This document shows, piece by piece, positions 1 through 8,425 of a DNA stretch of 37,012 nucleotides. Every line of letters begins with the position of its first letter. Position 1 is the first letter of the stretch. A program made the translations under genes and the position numbers. Under the pieces are notes generated by a model that had not been told where the DNA came from, did not search any database, and saw only the letters and a list, made by a program, of their open reading frames with translations. The DNA is taken from assembly GCA_963612735.1 (NCBI GenBank), contig CAVDWX010000055.1, positions 1 through 37,012 on the forward strand. Reading direction: 5' to 3'. The DNA comes from CAVDWX01 sp963612735. GTDB taxonomy: Bacteria > Bacillota_I > Bacilli_A > RFN20 > CAG-826.

Positions 1-1
1 A

Positions 2-616
2 AAAGATGAAAGTAAACATCCCTATTTTATTAAAGATGATAATGGGAACATTGTTGAAAATTATAATAGTAGTGGAGAACTTTATTACACTAATAGTCAA
101 TATTTTGAAGCTTTCTATGAGCCGTTTTATAAAAACTATTTATCAGTTTATTTATTTAAGTATGCTCCTAATTATGCTTCTATTACTAAGACAATGAATA
201 ATCTCATCATCTTTATAGAAATACCCATTGCTTTATTTTTAGCATTAGTAATTACTTATTATATCTTTCCTTTGATTTTTAGAAGGGGCAAACAAACCGT
301 TGGCCATAAAATGTTTCATATTGGATTTGTCGATTCTCGATATCTATCTCCTACTTTTTTAAGGCAAACTGTCAAATTCCTCATTTTCTTAGCTGAGGTC
401 ATTCTATCGATTTTTACGTTTGGAGTTCCTTTATTAATTTCTATTACCTTAATGGCGGTAAGCAAGAAAAGACAAGGTTTTCCTGATTATATGGTTGGTC
501 TAGAAGCGATTGATACCAATAAACAAAAAATATATTTTAATAAGGTTGAAATATTGATTGATAGAGCAAAAACTAATAAAAAGCCAATCGATTTTGAACT
601 TATCCAAAAAGAATAG
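2..616 (+). CDS. RDD-like membrane protein, C-terminal part (5' truncated)
   Basis: The reading frame is open from the left edge to a TAG at 614-616, so the gene began upstream; the ATG at 194 is internal. About 204 residues are visible. A polar segment rich in Tyr, Asn and Phe is followed by a hydrophobic segment (residues about 66-85), then a basic stretch (FRRGKQTVGHKMF) and a second hydrophobic region (about 120-150). The arginine-lysine-rich turn after a membrane segment and the later DYMVGLEAID resemble the RDD membrane family, whose substrates are mostly unknown. The start is missing, so the total length and first membrane segments cannot be judged. No clear terminator follows; a new promoter starts 25 bases after the stop, so the gene belongs to the preceding transcription unit. 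Confidence 0.6.
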   Translation, partial: KDESKHPYFIKDDNGNIVENYNSSGELYYTNSQYFEAFYEPFYKNYLSVYLFKYAPNYASITKTMNNLIIFIEIPIALFLALVITYYIFPLIFRRGKQTVGHKMFHIGFVDSRYLSPTFLRQTVKFLIFLAEVILSIFTFGVPLLISITLMAVSKKRQGFPDYMVGLEAIDTNKQKIYFNKVEILIDRAKTNKKPIDFELIQKE

Positions 617-640
617 GAAATGACTTTACTTCTTTATTCT

Positions 641-669
641 TTGACTAGATAAATTTAATAACGTATAAT
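641..669 (+). promoter_or_regulatory. Strong sigma-A promoter of the nuclease/ABC cluster
   Basis: TTGACT (641-646) and a perfect TATAAT (664-669) are separated by exactly 17 bases. Transcription would start near 676, about 23 bases before the first gene at 699, whose Shine-Dalgarno site is GAGAGG at 687-692. This is the best match to a vegetative promoter in the window and very probably drives the downstream cluster. Confidence 0.85.
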
Positions 670-683
670 CTATTTGTAGATTA
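666..683 (+). promoter_or_regulatory. Inverted repeat over -10 box and start site (candidate operator)
   Basis: TAATCTA (666-672) and TAGATTA (677-683) form a perfect 7-bp inverted repeat around the spacer TTTG. It overlaps the -10 box and spans the predicted transcription start, a typical position for a repressor site; part of it could also form a short hairpin at the 5' end of the mRNA. No regulator is encoded next to it. Confidence 0.4.
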
Positions 684-698
684 AAAGAGAGGAAAATT

Positions 699-2771
699 AT
701 GAAAAAAATTCATTCTCCTAAATTAAAGAGGATGGGCGTTGTACACCTTTTTTTATGTGCATTAATTCCTGGTGCCCTTTCCATTGCTTTTAATTCTAAT
801 ATTAGTGGGGCTTATGCTAGTTCAAGAAGCTCAACTTCTCTTATTCCTGAGGGGACGAGCGAATTATCCACTACCGAATTAAAAGCGAAATTACTTAATA
901 ATACATCAACCTCAACGACTAAGAGATTTGGTATCCAATTTGAAAGTACTCAAACCGTTTCTTTACATGATTCGACAAATCTATGTCAAATTGGTTTTGA
1001 TGATTCTAATTTTAGTGGCGATTATCGAAATCCTTGGATTGATGAATCAGGTGATAAAACATTTAATGGATATGCTATAAGAGCATCGATTGCTAACTAT
1101 AAAGGAACTAGCAGTCAAGAATTAATTGTTTCTATTCCAGAAACTCTTAGTTATGGTAGCCAATACACGATCAACGTAACCGCTTTAGGAAGTGATGATT
1201 TTCCTTTTATGGACGCTGACGATTATAAAAATGAAAAAAATCGAATTACCAAAATTTATATTCCTTCATCTGTTAAGAAAGTTTATGATAATGCCTTTAT
1301 AAATATTCCTAGTGATGTGAAATTAGAAATTAATTTTGAAAATAAAAAAGATGCGATTAGTTTTGTCGATGAAGCTAACTGGTTAAAAGGTGAAGGTAAA
1401 GACTTAGTAAAAGTTAATTACGAAGTGACTTATGATGGAACCCGTAATGCTAAAGTTTCTGGCACTCCTATTTATTTTGGTGAAGCTTGTTCTTTCGTTC
1501 TTGGTTATAAAGGGGGAGTAGTGGATGAGAAAACTATTCCTGAACTTTTATTATCATATGAATATCAAGTGGAAGTTGATCAAACTGTCTATTATAAACA
1601 AGGAACTTTAAATGTTAAGGATGCTAATAACCCTTATGACGCAGTTTCTTTAAATCAATCGACATTTGACACCGAAGTAATCCTCGATTTAGAATTCGAA
1701 GAAACATATGTTGAAAATAGCTTAGTTTTTTATAATATTTACCCACTTATTTCAAAAGAAACTGCAAGTGGTGGATTTATTTATTTTCCCGATACTAGTA
1801 AGCCTTATTATGCACATTCAATAAAAAGTTATACTATCGATTATGATATTGCTAATGTTGTTGATTATTCTTTTAAAGAAATCTCTACGTTTGGCGAATA
1901 CACTAATGTGGTCACAAATTTTGAAAGAGTATATTTAGGTGAAGATCAACATACTTTATATCAAGAAGCTCGCCCACAAGATTTTAAGTCTTATTCTAAA
2001 CAATTCGCTTCTGGTGCTTATATAATCCGTTATCGTCTTTCCAATTTATCGACATCTAATTATGTCATTGAATACGAAAATAAAAACGGCGAAATAGTAA
2101 AAGCGACAACTAAAATAGTATCACCGTTACCATACATTGTTTTAAATGCACATGGGTTGACTGCTTGTTCTTTCTTAATTAAGAATTCTGATGTTGCTAA
2201 AGATTTTAGTGCCGATAAAATTAGATCAATCAAAATCGATACACTCACTATTAATATGCATATATATGATGTCGAAAATAGTAGTTCATTAGGTTTGTCT
2301 AATCAAATTAACTGCACCTTCGGCGAAGTTTATTTGCTCACTCCTGTTACGGAGAAAATACATTCATTCAATATTGTTACCTTCATTTTGATATTTACCA
2401 TTTCACTTATTGTCGCCTTTATTGGCGTTTCAATTGCTTTATATTTCTTTTTAAAAGAAAAATATAAAAACGATGAATTTAGAAGAATGAATACTAAACG
2501 CTACGTCCGTACTACATCTATTGGCTTATTAGGAACGACGATATTTGCTTTAGGACTTCAATTCATTCTCTTTAGATTTTTAAAATTAAATAATTCTTTT
2601 GCGGTTTATAACCCTCTTGATCCATATGTCATTGGTTTTGGAATTGCCGCTTTTATCGCTTTTGGATATTTCATTTATTTCACGATTAGATTTATTAAGA
2701 GTGAAAAGAAGAGAAGAGAAGCCATTAGATTAAAACTCAACGAAGATATCGTTGATGATGGAACCAAATAA
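699..2771 (+). CDS. Large exported membrane-anchored protein of unknown function
   Basis: 690 residues. The N-terminus (about 1-42) looks like a signal sequence: basic residues, a hydrophobic core, then an Ala-Ser region. A long extracytoplasmic section (about 43-550) follows, rich in Ser, Asn, Tyr and Asp. Residues about 181-215 (IPSSVKKVYDNAF) resemble one BspA-type leucine-rich repeat. Three hydrophobic segments sit at about 555-585, 605-630 and 641-665, before a short basic tail (KSEKKRREAIRLK). The protein would display a large outer domain and keep its C-terminus in or near the membrane. It is first after the promoter and ends 17 bases before the ABC ATPase gene, so it is probably a surface component of the same system. 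I do not recognise a family; binding or adhesion is only a guess. Confidence 0.8.
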   Translation: MKKIHSPKLKRMGVVHLFLCALIPGALSIAFNSNISGAYASSRSSTSLIPEGTSELSTTELKAKLLNNTSTSTTKRFGIQFESTQTVSLHDSTNLCQIGFDDSNFSGDYRNPWIDESGDKTFNGYAIRASIANYKGTSSQELIVSIPETLSYGSQYTINVTALGSDDFPFMDADDYKNEKNRITKIYIPSSVKKVYDNAFINIPSDVKLEINFENKKDAISFVDEANWLKGEGKDLVKVNYEVTYDGTRNAKVSGTPIYFGEACSFVLGYKGGVVDEKTIPELLLSYEYQVEVDQTVYYKQGTLNVKDANNPYDAVSLNQSTFDTEVILDLEFEETYVENSLVFYNIYPLISKETASGGFIYFPDTSKPYYAHSIKSYTIDYDIANVVDYSFKEISTFGEYTNVVTNFERVYLGEDQHTLYQEARPQDFKSYSKQFASGAYIIRYRLSNLSTSNYVIEYENKNGEIVKATTKIVSPLPYIVLNAHGLTACSFLIKNSDVAKDFSADKIRSIKIDTLTINMHIYDVENSSSLGLSNQINCTFGEVYLLTPVTEKIHSFNIVTFILIFTISLIVAFIGVSIALYFFLKEKYKNDEFRRMNTKRYVRTTSIGLLGTTIFALGLQFILFRFLKLNNSFAVYNPLDPYVIGFGIAAFIAFGYFIYFTIRFIKSEKKRREAIRLKLNEDIVDDGTK

Positions 2772-2788
2772 TTAGTAAGGAGATTTAT

Positions 2789-4699
2789 ATGGAAATAAAA
2801 ATTAAAGATTTAACCAAGATTTTCCCTGGTGATCCTAAGAAAAACATTCGTGACACAATCGCTGTTAAAGACCTTAATTTTACGGTCCCTGATGGCAAAT
2901 TAGTGGGCTTGCTTGGTCCTTCTGGATGTGGCAAATCAACCACCCTTTACATGATTTCTGGACTACATGTCCCGACAACTGGAGAAGTTTGGTTTGGCGA
3001 TCAAGAAGTGACAAACCTCTCTCCTGAAAAAAGAGGCATTGGCTTAGTTTTCCAAAACTATGCTTTATATCCTCATATGACAATTTATAAAAATATCGAA
3101 TTTCCTCTTACTAATCTACAAGTGGAAGTACCTTTAGTGACTTTCTATGAATTTGAATTAAATTATACATACGCTCTTAAACCTAGTGATTTACCTAATG
3201 GAATTAGAAAAAGTTTTTGTTCATTAGCGAGAAAAATGGGTTTATCCAACAGACAATTTTCCTATAGCGCTCAAATCGATGAATTAAAGGTTTTAAAAAT
3301 TAAAATTAATTTAAGAAATATCTCAAAGAGCACTAAAACAGTTTTCTGTGATAATGTCGTTCGTATTATTGAAGCTAAATTAGAAAGCGAAACTGAAAAG
3401 CAAACTAGCGATGCTTTATACGACACTAATTTTAGAGCCACCTTAAATGTTATTGGTGAAAAAGAAAAGGTTGGTATCACTTTTAGAGGTCGTTTAGGTA
3501 AAGCTTTTACAACTGATAATATTGATGAAGTTATTAAAGCCTTTGTTAAAGCTTCAAAAGCTTATGGCCATCCTGAAGAATGTGCGATTGCTAAAACTCA
3601 ACATGGTTATGAATTAATGGCGCGTGTGGCTCGCATTCCTCATTCTAAATTAGATGATTGGTATAATGCAGTCTCTCTTTCTTATCCATATGAAAGCTCT
3701 TATTTTAATGTTATAAGCGTTGATAATAGTGAATTATCTAAACAAATTAAGCGCTTCTTAAGAGAAAGAAAAATTGCTTATTCCGATTTCAAATTATATT
3801 TTGATAAAGTTCACACTAAAATTTATTGTAAATTATTAAGAGCTTCTGAAGAAGCCGCTGGTGCGGCCATCAAAGAAATGTCAGAATTATTCAAATTCTC
3901 TGATATTGAAAGTGAAACTTCCCAAGCTGTTACACATCGTTTATTAACCAAAGAAGAAAGAAGAGATATTGTCTACGATACCGCTAAATTGGTGCAAGTC
4001 GATGAATATCTACAAAGAAAGCCTTCTCAACTTTCTGGTGGACAACAACAACGTGTCGCTATTGCTCGAGCTTTAGTTAAACATCCACGTGTCCTTTTAC
4101 TCGATGAACCTTTATCTAACCTTGATGCTCGTTTAAGACTTCAAACTAGAGAAGAAATTAGACGTATTCAACAAGAAACTGGAATTACATCCGTCTTTGT
4201 TACTCACGATCAAGAAGAAGCGATGTCTATTTCTGATGAAATCGTGGTTATGAAATTAGGAGAGATGCAACAGATGGGTGCTCCTCAAGATGTTTATAAT
4301 TCCCCCGCTAATTTGTTCGTGGCTCAATTCTTAGGAACTCCACCAATTAACGTTTTCTCTGGCGAAGTGAAAAATGAAAAAATATATATTGGTGAAGACG
4401 CTATTGGCGAGGCTAAAGGAGTTAAAGATGCTCCTGTTTGGGTTGCCATTAGACCTGAAGGATTTGTGTTAGCTAAAACTGTAGAGAAAGATGTTTTACA
4501 TGTAACTTGCGAAATGGTTCAAATTATGGGACGAGATATTTCAGTAGTGGCTAAAAATGAATTATGCACTAAACCAACATTTAAAGCGATTATTTCTAGT
4601 GACGACCATGTGCTACCTGGTTCGGTTAGCTTTAAAATCAAACCTCATAAATTATTCATTTTCGATAAAGAAACTGAAGAACGTATTTATTTAAAATAA
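2789..4699 (+). CDS. ABC importer ATPase (MalK/UgpC type) with about 275-residue insertion
   Basis: Cytoplasmic ATPase of a CUT1-like importer, 636 residues against about 360-380 for ordinary MalK/UgpC. Visible motifs: Walker A GPSGCGKST (43-51), Q-loop Gln89 in LVFQNYALYPHM, signature LSGGQQQR (415-422), Walker B VLLLDEP (435-441), H-loop His473, and a C-terminal TOBE-like region (about 540-636, with IRPEG). All catalytic residues are intact. Residues about 110-385 are extra: the normal sequence stops after NIEFPL and resumes at LTKEERRDIVYDTAKL. The insert has mixed helix/strand character and matches no domain I know. From memory, mycoplasmal UgpC-like ATPases next to surface nucleases are also enlarged, to about 585 residues. 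Shine-Dalgarno AAGGAG; 13 bases separate it from the first permease gene. Confidence 0.93.
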   Translation: MEIKIKDLTKIFPGDPKKNIRDTIAVKDLNFTVPDGKLVGLLGPSGCGKSTTLYMISGLHVPTTGEVWFGDQEVTNLSPEKRGIGLVFQNYALYPHMTIYKNIEFPLTNLQVEVPLVTFYEFELNYTYALKPSDLPNGIRKSFCSLARKMGLSNRQFSYSAQIDELKVLKIKINLRNISKSTKTVFCDNVVRIIEAKLESETEKQTSDALYDTNFRATLNVIGEKEKVGITFRGRLGKAFTTDNIDEVIKAFVKASKAYGHPEECAIAKTQHGYELMARVARIPHSKLDDWYNAVSLSYPYESSYFNVISVDNSELSKQIKRFLRERKIAYSDFKLYFDKVHTKIYCKLLRASEEAAGAAIKEMSELFKFSDIESETSQAVTHRLLTKEERRDIVYDTAKLVQVDEYLQRKPSQLSGGQQQRVAIARALVKHPRVLLLDEPLSNLDARLRLQTREEIRRIQQETGITSVFVTHDQEEAMSISDEIVVMKLGEMQQMGAPQDVYNSPANLFVAQFLGTPPINVFSGEVKNEKIYIGEDAIGEAKGVKDAPVWVAIRPEGFVLAKTVEKDVLHVTCEMVQIMGRDISVVAKNELCTKPTFKAIISSDDHVLPGSVSFKIKPHKLFIFDKETEERIYLK

Positions 4700-4712
4700 G
4701 AAAGGAGAACGT

Positions 4713-5870
4713 ATGGCTCTAGAATTTCTTAATGCAATTTCCGCTAAAAAAAAAGAAAGAAAAGCCGCTTTAGCTAATGGGCCTATTTTACCTGAAGCTG
4801 AATTAGAAACAGTTCCAGAACATGATGAAGGCTATGATAACGAAACTAAAACTATCGTTAGATTAGTTAATAATAAAAGACCTAAAAAAGTTTATAAAGT
4901 CAGCGGTTTAGACGATGTTGCTAGCAAGAATAACTGGAAAGGATGGCTTTATTTAGCTCCAGTTATCATTCTTATTTCGATTTTCCTTCTTTATCCTTTA
5001 GTAAATACAATCGCGATTGCTTTTACTGATAATTATAATTATTACACTAATACCGGAACTGGATTTACTCTAAAGAATTTTGGAATTATCTTTAATTTAG
5101 TTGATCACGTCAGTGAAGGTGGACAAAGCGGTCGAGAAACAGCCTTTATGCAATATGCAGTAGTTAATACTTTGATTATTACTTTTGTTACTGTTCCTGT
5201 TTCTATCTTTATCGCTTTAATTATCGCTGTCGCACTTAATTCTTTGAAATGGTTTCAAAAATTCTTACAAACCGTTTTCTTCCTACCTTATGTCACTAAC
5301 ACTTTAGCAATTGGCATGGTTTTCGCTGTTATCTTTAACAAAGAAGGTATTATTAATTCTATTTTCCATCTCAATCATTATGTTGTTATTAACGGTGTTT
5401 CCACTTTAAAAACATTTGACTGGATTACTGGTGGAAATAGATGGGTGGCGATGATTCCACTTTGTATTTATATTGTTTGGAATTCGATTCCTTTTAAGAT
5501 TTTAATTCTTTTATCTGGCTTACAAGGCATTGATAAACAATATTATCAAGCCGCTCAAATCGATGCCACACCAAAATGGAAGGTTCTCACTAAAATCACC
5601 GTTCCACTTTTATCACCTCAAATTTTATATTTGATGATTACAAGCTTTATTGGAGCATTTAAAGAATATACTTCAATCGTTGCTATGTTCAAAAAACCAT
5701 CTTCAAGTGGTGGAGCCACTAAAGATTTATATACTATCGTTTTCTATGTTTATGAAAACATTCAAGCGCATACTAATTACGCCGCTGCGGCTGCGGTATT
5801 CCTATTCGCTATCATACTCTTGTTTACCTTATTACAATTCAAGGTTTCTAAAACAAGAGTGCATTACTAG
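4713..5870 (+). CDS. ABC importer permease, MalF/UgpA type
   Basis: 385 residues. An unusual charged cytoplasmic N-terminal extension of about 75 residues precedes the first membrane segment (GWLYLAPVIILISIFLLYP); about five further membrane segments follow. The EAA loop that docks on the ATPase is clear: YYQAAQIDATPKWKVL followed by TVPLLSPQI. Family knowledge: it pairs with a MalG-type partner to form the channel of a binding-protein-dependent importer. Shine-Dalgarno AAGGAG; the next gene follows after 12 bases. The substrate cannot be read from the permease. The context of a nuclease and two binding lipoproteins suggests nucleic-acid breakdown products, although related families carry sugars or glycerol-3-phosphate. 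Confidence 0.93.
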   Translation: MALEFLNAISAKKKERKAALANGPILPEAELETVPEHDEGYDNETKTIVRLVNNKRPKKVYKVSGLDDVASKNNWKGWLYLAPVIILISIFLLYPLVNTIAIAFTDNYNYYTNTGTGFTLKNFGIIFNLVDHVSEGGQSGRETAFMQYAVVNTLIITFVTVPVSIFIALIIAVALNSLKWFQKFLQTVFFLPYVTNTLAIGMVFAVIFNKEGIINSIFHLNHYVVINGVSTLKTFDWITGGNRWVAMIPLCIYIVWNSIPFKILILLSGLQGIDKQYYQAAQIDATPKWKVLTKITVPLLSPQILYLMITSFIGAFKEYTSIVAMFKKPSSSGGATKDLYTIVFYVYENIQAHTNYAAAAAVFLFAIILLFTLLQFKVSKTRVHY

Positions 5871-5882
5871 GAGGTTAATAAA

Positions 5883-6851
5883 ATGGCAAGTAAATGGCAA
5901 TATATCAACTTTGCTGACGTGCAAGTAAATGACCAAATAGTACTTTCTATTAAAGAATCGGGTAAGACTGTTCAAGCTATTAAAAAGGGTGAAACTATTT
6001 CTAAAATCATCTTTACGACTTTAACTTATATCTTTATTCTTGCTCTAGCTTTATTAGTTATTTTCCCATTCTATTGGATGATTATTACATCCTTAAAACA
6101 ATTAGATGAAATTTTATCGTCAACTCAAACTTATTTCCCAAATATTGTGATGTGGACTAACTATTCATATGTTTTCCAAAAATTTAATTTCTCTAATTAC
6201 ATGTTTAATACCATCATTGTGGCGATCTTCTCTACCATTGGAACACTAATTACAACTATCTTCGCCGCATTCGCGTTTGCAAGATTAAAATTCAAAGGTC
6301 GAGAAGCGGTCTTTATGATCTTCTTAATGACGATGATGATTCCTGGAGAAATGATGGTTATTTCTAACTACATTACCGTTGCTTCTTTTGGCTGGACTGG
6401 TGAAGCTCAAACTCGTGTTCAAGCTTACGCTGCGATGATTGTTCCATTTTGGACAAGTGTTTTTTATATCTATTTATTAAGGCAAAATTTCAAACAGATT
6501 CCAAATGAACTCTATTTAGCGGCGAAAGTTGATGGAAAGAGTGATTGGGATTTCTTGTGGAAAGTAATGGTCCCTCTTGCGGCACCCACCCTTATTTCCA
6601 TTACCATTTTAAAATTTATGGGAACATGGAATTCTTATGTTTGGCCTCAATTAGTGGCAAAAGATGAATATACCCTTATTTCTGTTGGGCTACGTTCATC
6701 TTCATTCGTCAATGCCGACTTAAATAACTTAACTGAATACGGCTATCAAATGGCCGCATCAGTGGTTGTTACCGTTCCTTTATTCTTATTATTCGTCTTC
6801 TTCCGTAAATACATTATGAAAGGTGTTGGAAGAGCGGGTATTAAAGGATAA
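5883..6851 (+). CDS. ABC importer permease, MalG/UgpE type
   Basis: 322 residues, partner of the preceding permease. A soluble N-terminal stretch of about 42 residues is followed by six predicted membrane segments, the first around TLTYIFILALALLVIFPFYW. The EAA loop is ELYLAAKVDGKSDWDFLWKV with VPLAAPTL, as expected for MalG-like subunits, and the C-terminus ends KGVGRAGIKG, close to the family's common ending. Shine-Dalgarno AGGAGGT lies directly upstream. It is the last of the three transporter-core genes; a 68-base gap containing a small hairpin separates it from the binding-protein genes. Confidence 0.94.
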   Translation: MASKWQYINFADVQVNDQIVLSIKESGKTVQAIKKGETISKIIFTTLTYIFILALALLVIFPFYWMIITSLKQLDEILSSTQTYFPNIVMWTNYSYVFQKFNFSNYMFNTIIVAIFSTIGTLITTIFAAFAFARLKFKGREAVFMIFLMTMMIPGEMMVISNYITVASFGWTGEAQTRVQAYAAMIVPFWTSVFYIYLLRQNFKQIPNELYLAAKVDGKSDWDFLWKVMVPLAAPTLISITILKFMGTWNSYVWPQLVAKDEYTLISVGLRSSSFVNADLNNLTEYGYQMAASVVVTVPLFLLFVFFRKYIMKGVGRAGIKG

Positions 6852-6863
6852 TTAAATTAGTTA

Positions 6864-6878
6864 TTACGCGTTGCGTAA
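6864..6878 (+). repeat. Small perfect hairpin between permease and binding-protein genes
   Basis: TTACGC (6864-6869), loop GTT, GCGTAA (6873-6878). No T-run follows, so it is not a standard terminator. Its place between low-copy membrane subunits and high-copy binding proteins fits an mRNA-stability or processing element; an operator is the alternative. Confidence 0.4.
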
Positions 6879-6919
6879 CAATATAGACTTTATAAATAAT
6901 ACTATTTAAGGAGGAAATT

Positions 6920-8401
6920 ATGAAACAAAGTCGAAATATCGGAATTTTGTTGCTTACTAGCGTTGCTTTACTTAGCGCTTGTGCGAACAAAAAGACATCT
7001 ACTGATAGTAAAAAATCTGATGATGGTGGAAGTCTTATAACATCAGCTACTACTATTACTATTAAAAGTACATTTAATGATACTTATCGTGCACTTTTTG
7101 ATTCTGTTATTGAAAAATTAAAAGAAAGCGAACCATTATTAACAATTGAAAACGTTAAATATTCTGGCGGCTATTCGGATTTAGCAAGCGAAGTCGTTAA
7201 AGGTATTCCTGTTAATGATTATCCTGATTTAGTCGTTTCTTATCCAGATTCAGTTAATGATTATATTCTTGCTGGTGCTGCGCTTGACATCACTCCTTAT
7301 ATGAACGGGGAACACGGATGGAGTGAAGAAGAAAAAGCAGATATTTATAGTGCTTATTTAAAAGAAGGTCAAGATTACGTTGTCGAAGGTACATATTCTT
7401 TACCTTTAGCTAAATCTACTGAAGCAATGTATTATAATGCCGAAAAAATTATTGGATTAAATTTATCTTCTTATGATGCAACTATCAATAATGGTAAACC
7501 TCTTGATGAAGCTTATATCAATAATTTAACTTGGGAAGAATTCTTCGATAAACTTTGTCCCGCTATTGTTAAATATAATGCCGCGAATAACAATTCTTTA
7601 TTTGACGCTACTTCCTCTGACTGGGCTGTTTTAGGTTATGATAGCGATGATAATTTATTCATCACTTTAGCGGAACAATATGGTTATGGCTATACCTCTA
7701 TTGATACTACCTTAGGTGTTGGCAAGATTGATTTCGTCAATGATGGTATGAAGTCATTAATGAAAAAATTCAACCAAGCCGCAGTAAATCACTACATCAC
7801 CACAAAAGGTTATTTAGGTGGTTCTACTTATGTCAATACTCTTGCAACCGCTAGTCCACAAAGATGTTTATTTTCAATTGGTTCTACTGGTGGTACATCT
7901 TATCAATACTCTTCTACAAACCCAATGGAACTTAACGTAGCCCCTATCCCTCAAGCAGCAGGAAAAGATAGCAAAGTTATTTCTCAAGGTCCTAGTGTTG
8001 CTTTCTTAGATCATAAAGACAATAATCGTGCTTTAGGCGCTTGGTTATTTTATAAAGCTTTAACCGATACTGATTCAGCAACACGTTGGTCATTATCTAC
8101 TAACTATATGCCAATCAGAGAATCAGTTTCGACTAGTGATGATTTCCTTGAAGCGGCTGACTATACGGCATGTGAAGCGAAAACTCTTGAACGTTTAAAA
8201 GCCAAAGCCTTTGCTTATGCTGGTGAAGTTGGCAATTCTTTATTCACTTCTCCTGTTTTCAAAGGTAGTAGTGAAGCTCGTACTCAAGCTGGGAACTTAA
8301 TGACAGGTTGTTTAAAACTTGACCCATCATCTAAAACTTATGAATCTGATTTAAACACTTTATTCGATACCGCTTATCAAAATACAATCTTAAAAATGTA
8401 A
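6920..8401 (+). CDS. Solute-binding lipoprotein of the ABC importer (first copy)
   Basis: 493 residues. The N-terminus is a lipoprotein signal: MKQSR, a hydrophobic core and lipobox LLSAC with Cys21, followed by a Lys/Ser linker. The mature part has the layout of extracellular solute-binding protein family 1, with YPDSVNDYI, the conserved STEAMYYNAEKI, LTWEEFFDKL and YMPIRES near the C-terminal lobe. It should sit outside the membrane and deliver ligand to the two permeases upstream. Shine-Dalgarno AAGGAGG. It is paralogous to the next gene, with matching landmarks throughout. The ligand is not evident; family 1 mostly binds oligosaccharides, but the nuclease nearby suggests nucleotides or oligonucleotides. 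Confidence 0.9.
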   Translation: MKQSRNIGILLLTSVALLSACANKKTSTDSKKSDDGGSLITSATTITIKSTFNDTYRALFDSVIEKLKESEPLLTIENVKYSGGYSDLASEVVKGIPVNDYPDLVVSYPDSVNDYILAGAALDITPYMNGEHGWSEEEKADIYSAYLKEGQDYVVEGTYSLPLAKSTEAMYYNAEKIIGLNLSSYDATINNGKPLDEAYINNLTWEEFFDKLCPAIVKYNAANNNSLFDATSSDWAVLGYDSDDNLFITLAEQYGYGYTSIDTTLGVGKIDFVNDGMKSLMKKFNQAAVNHYITTKGYLGGSTYVNTLATASPQRCLFSIGSTGGTSYQYSSTNPMELNVAPIPQAAGKDSKVISQGPSVAFLDHKDNNRALGAWLFYKALTDTDSATRWSLSTNYMPIRESVSTSDDFLEAADYTACEAKTLERLKAKAFAYAGEVGNSLFTSPVFKGSSEARTQAGNLMTGCLKLDPSSKTYESDLNTLFDTAYQNTILKM

Positions 8402-8425
8402 CAACATTCCTCGAGGAGGAAAAAT

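Noticed and set aside
6..197. Short hydrophobic reading frame at the left edge
   Set aside because: It overlaps, in another frame, the open frame that enters from the left edge and continues to 616; the latter has the more protein-like composition and family resemblance.
608..648. AAAGAATA/TATTCTTT inverted repeat after the first gene as a terminator
   Set aside because: The 18-base loop and lack of a T-run make it a poor terminator; the 3' arm abuts the -35 box and may be chance.
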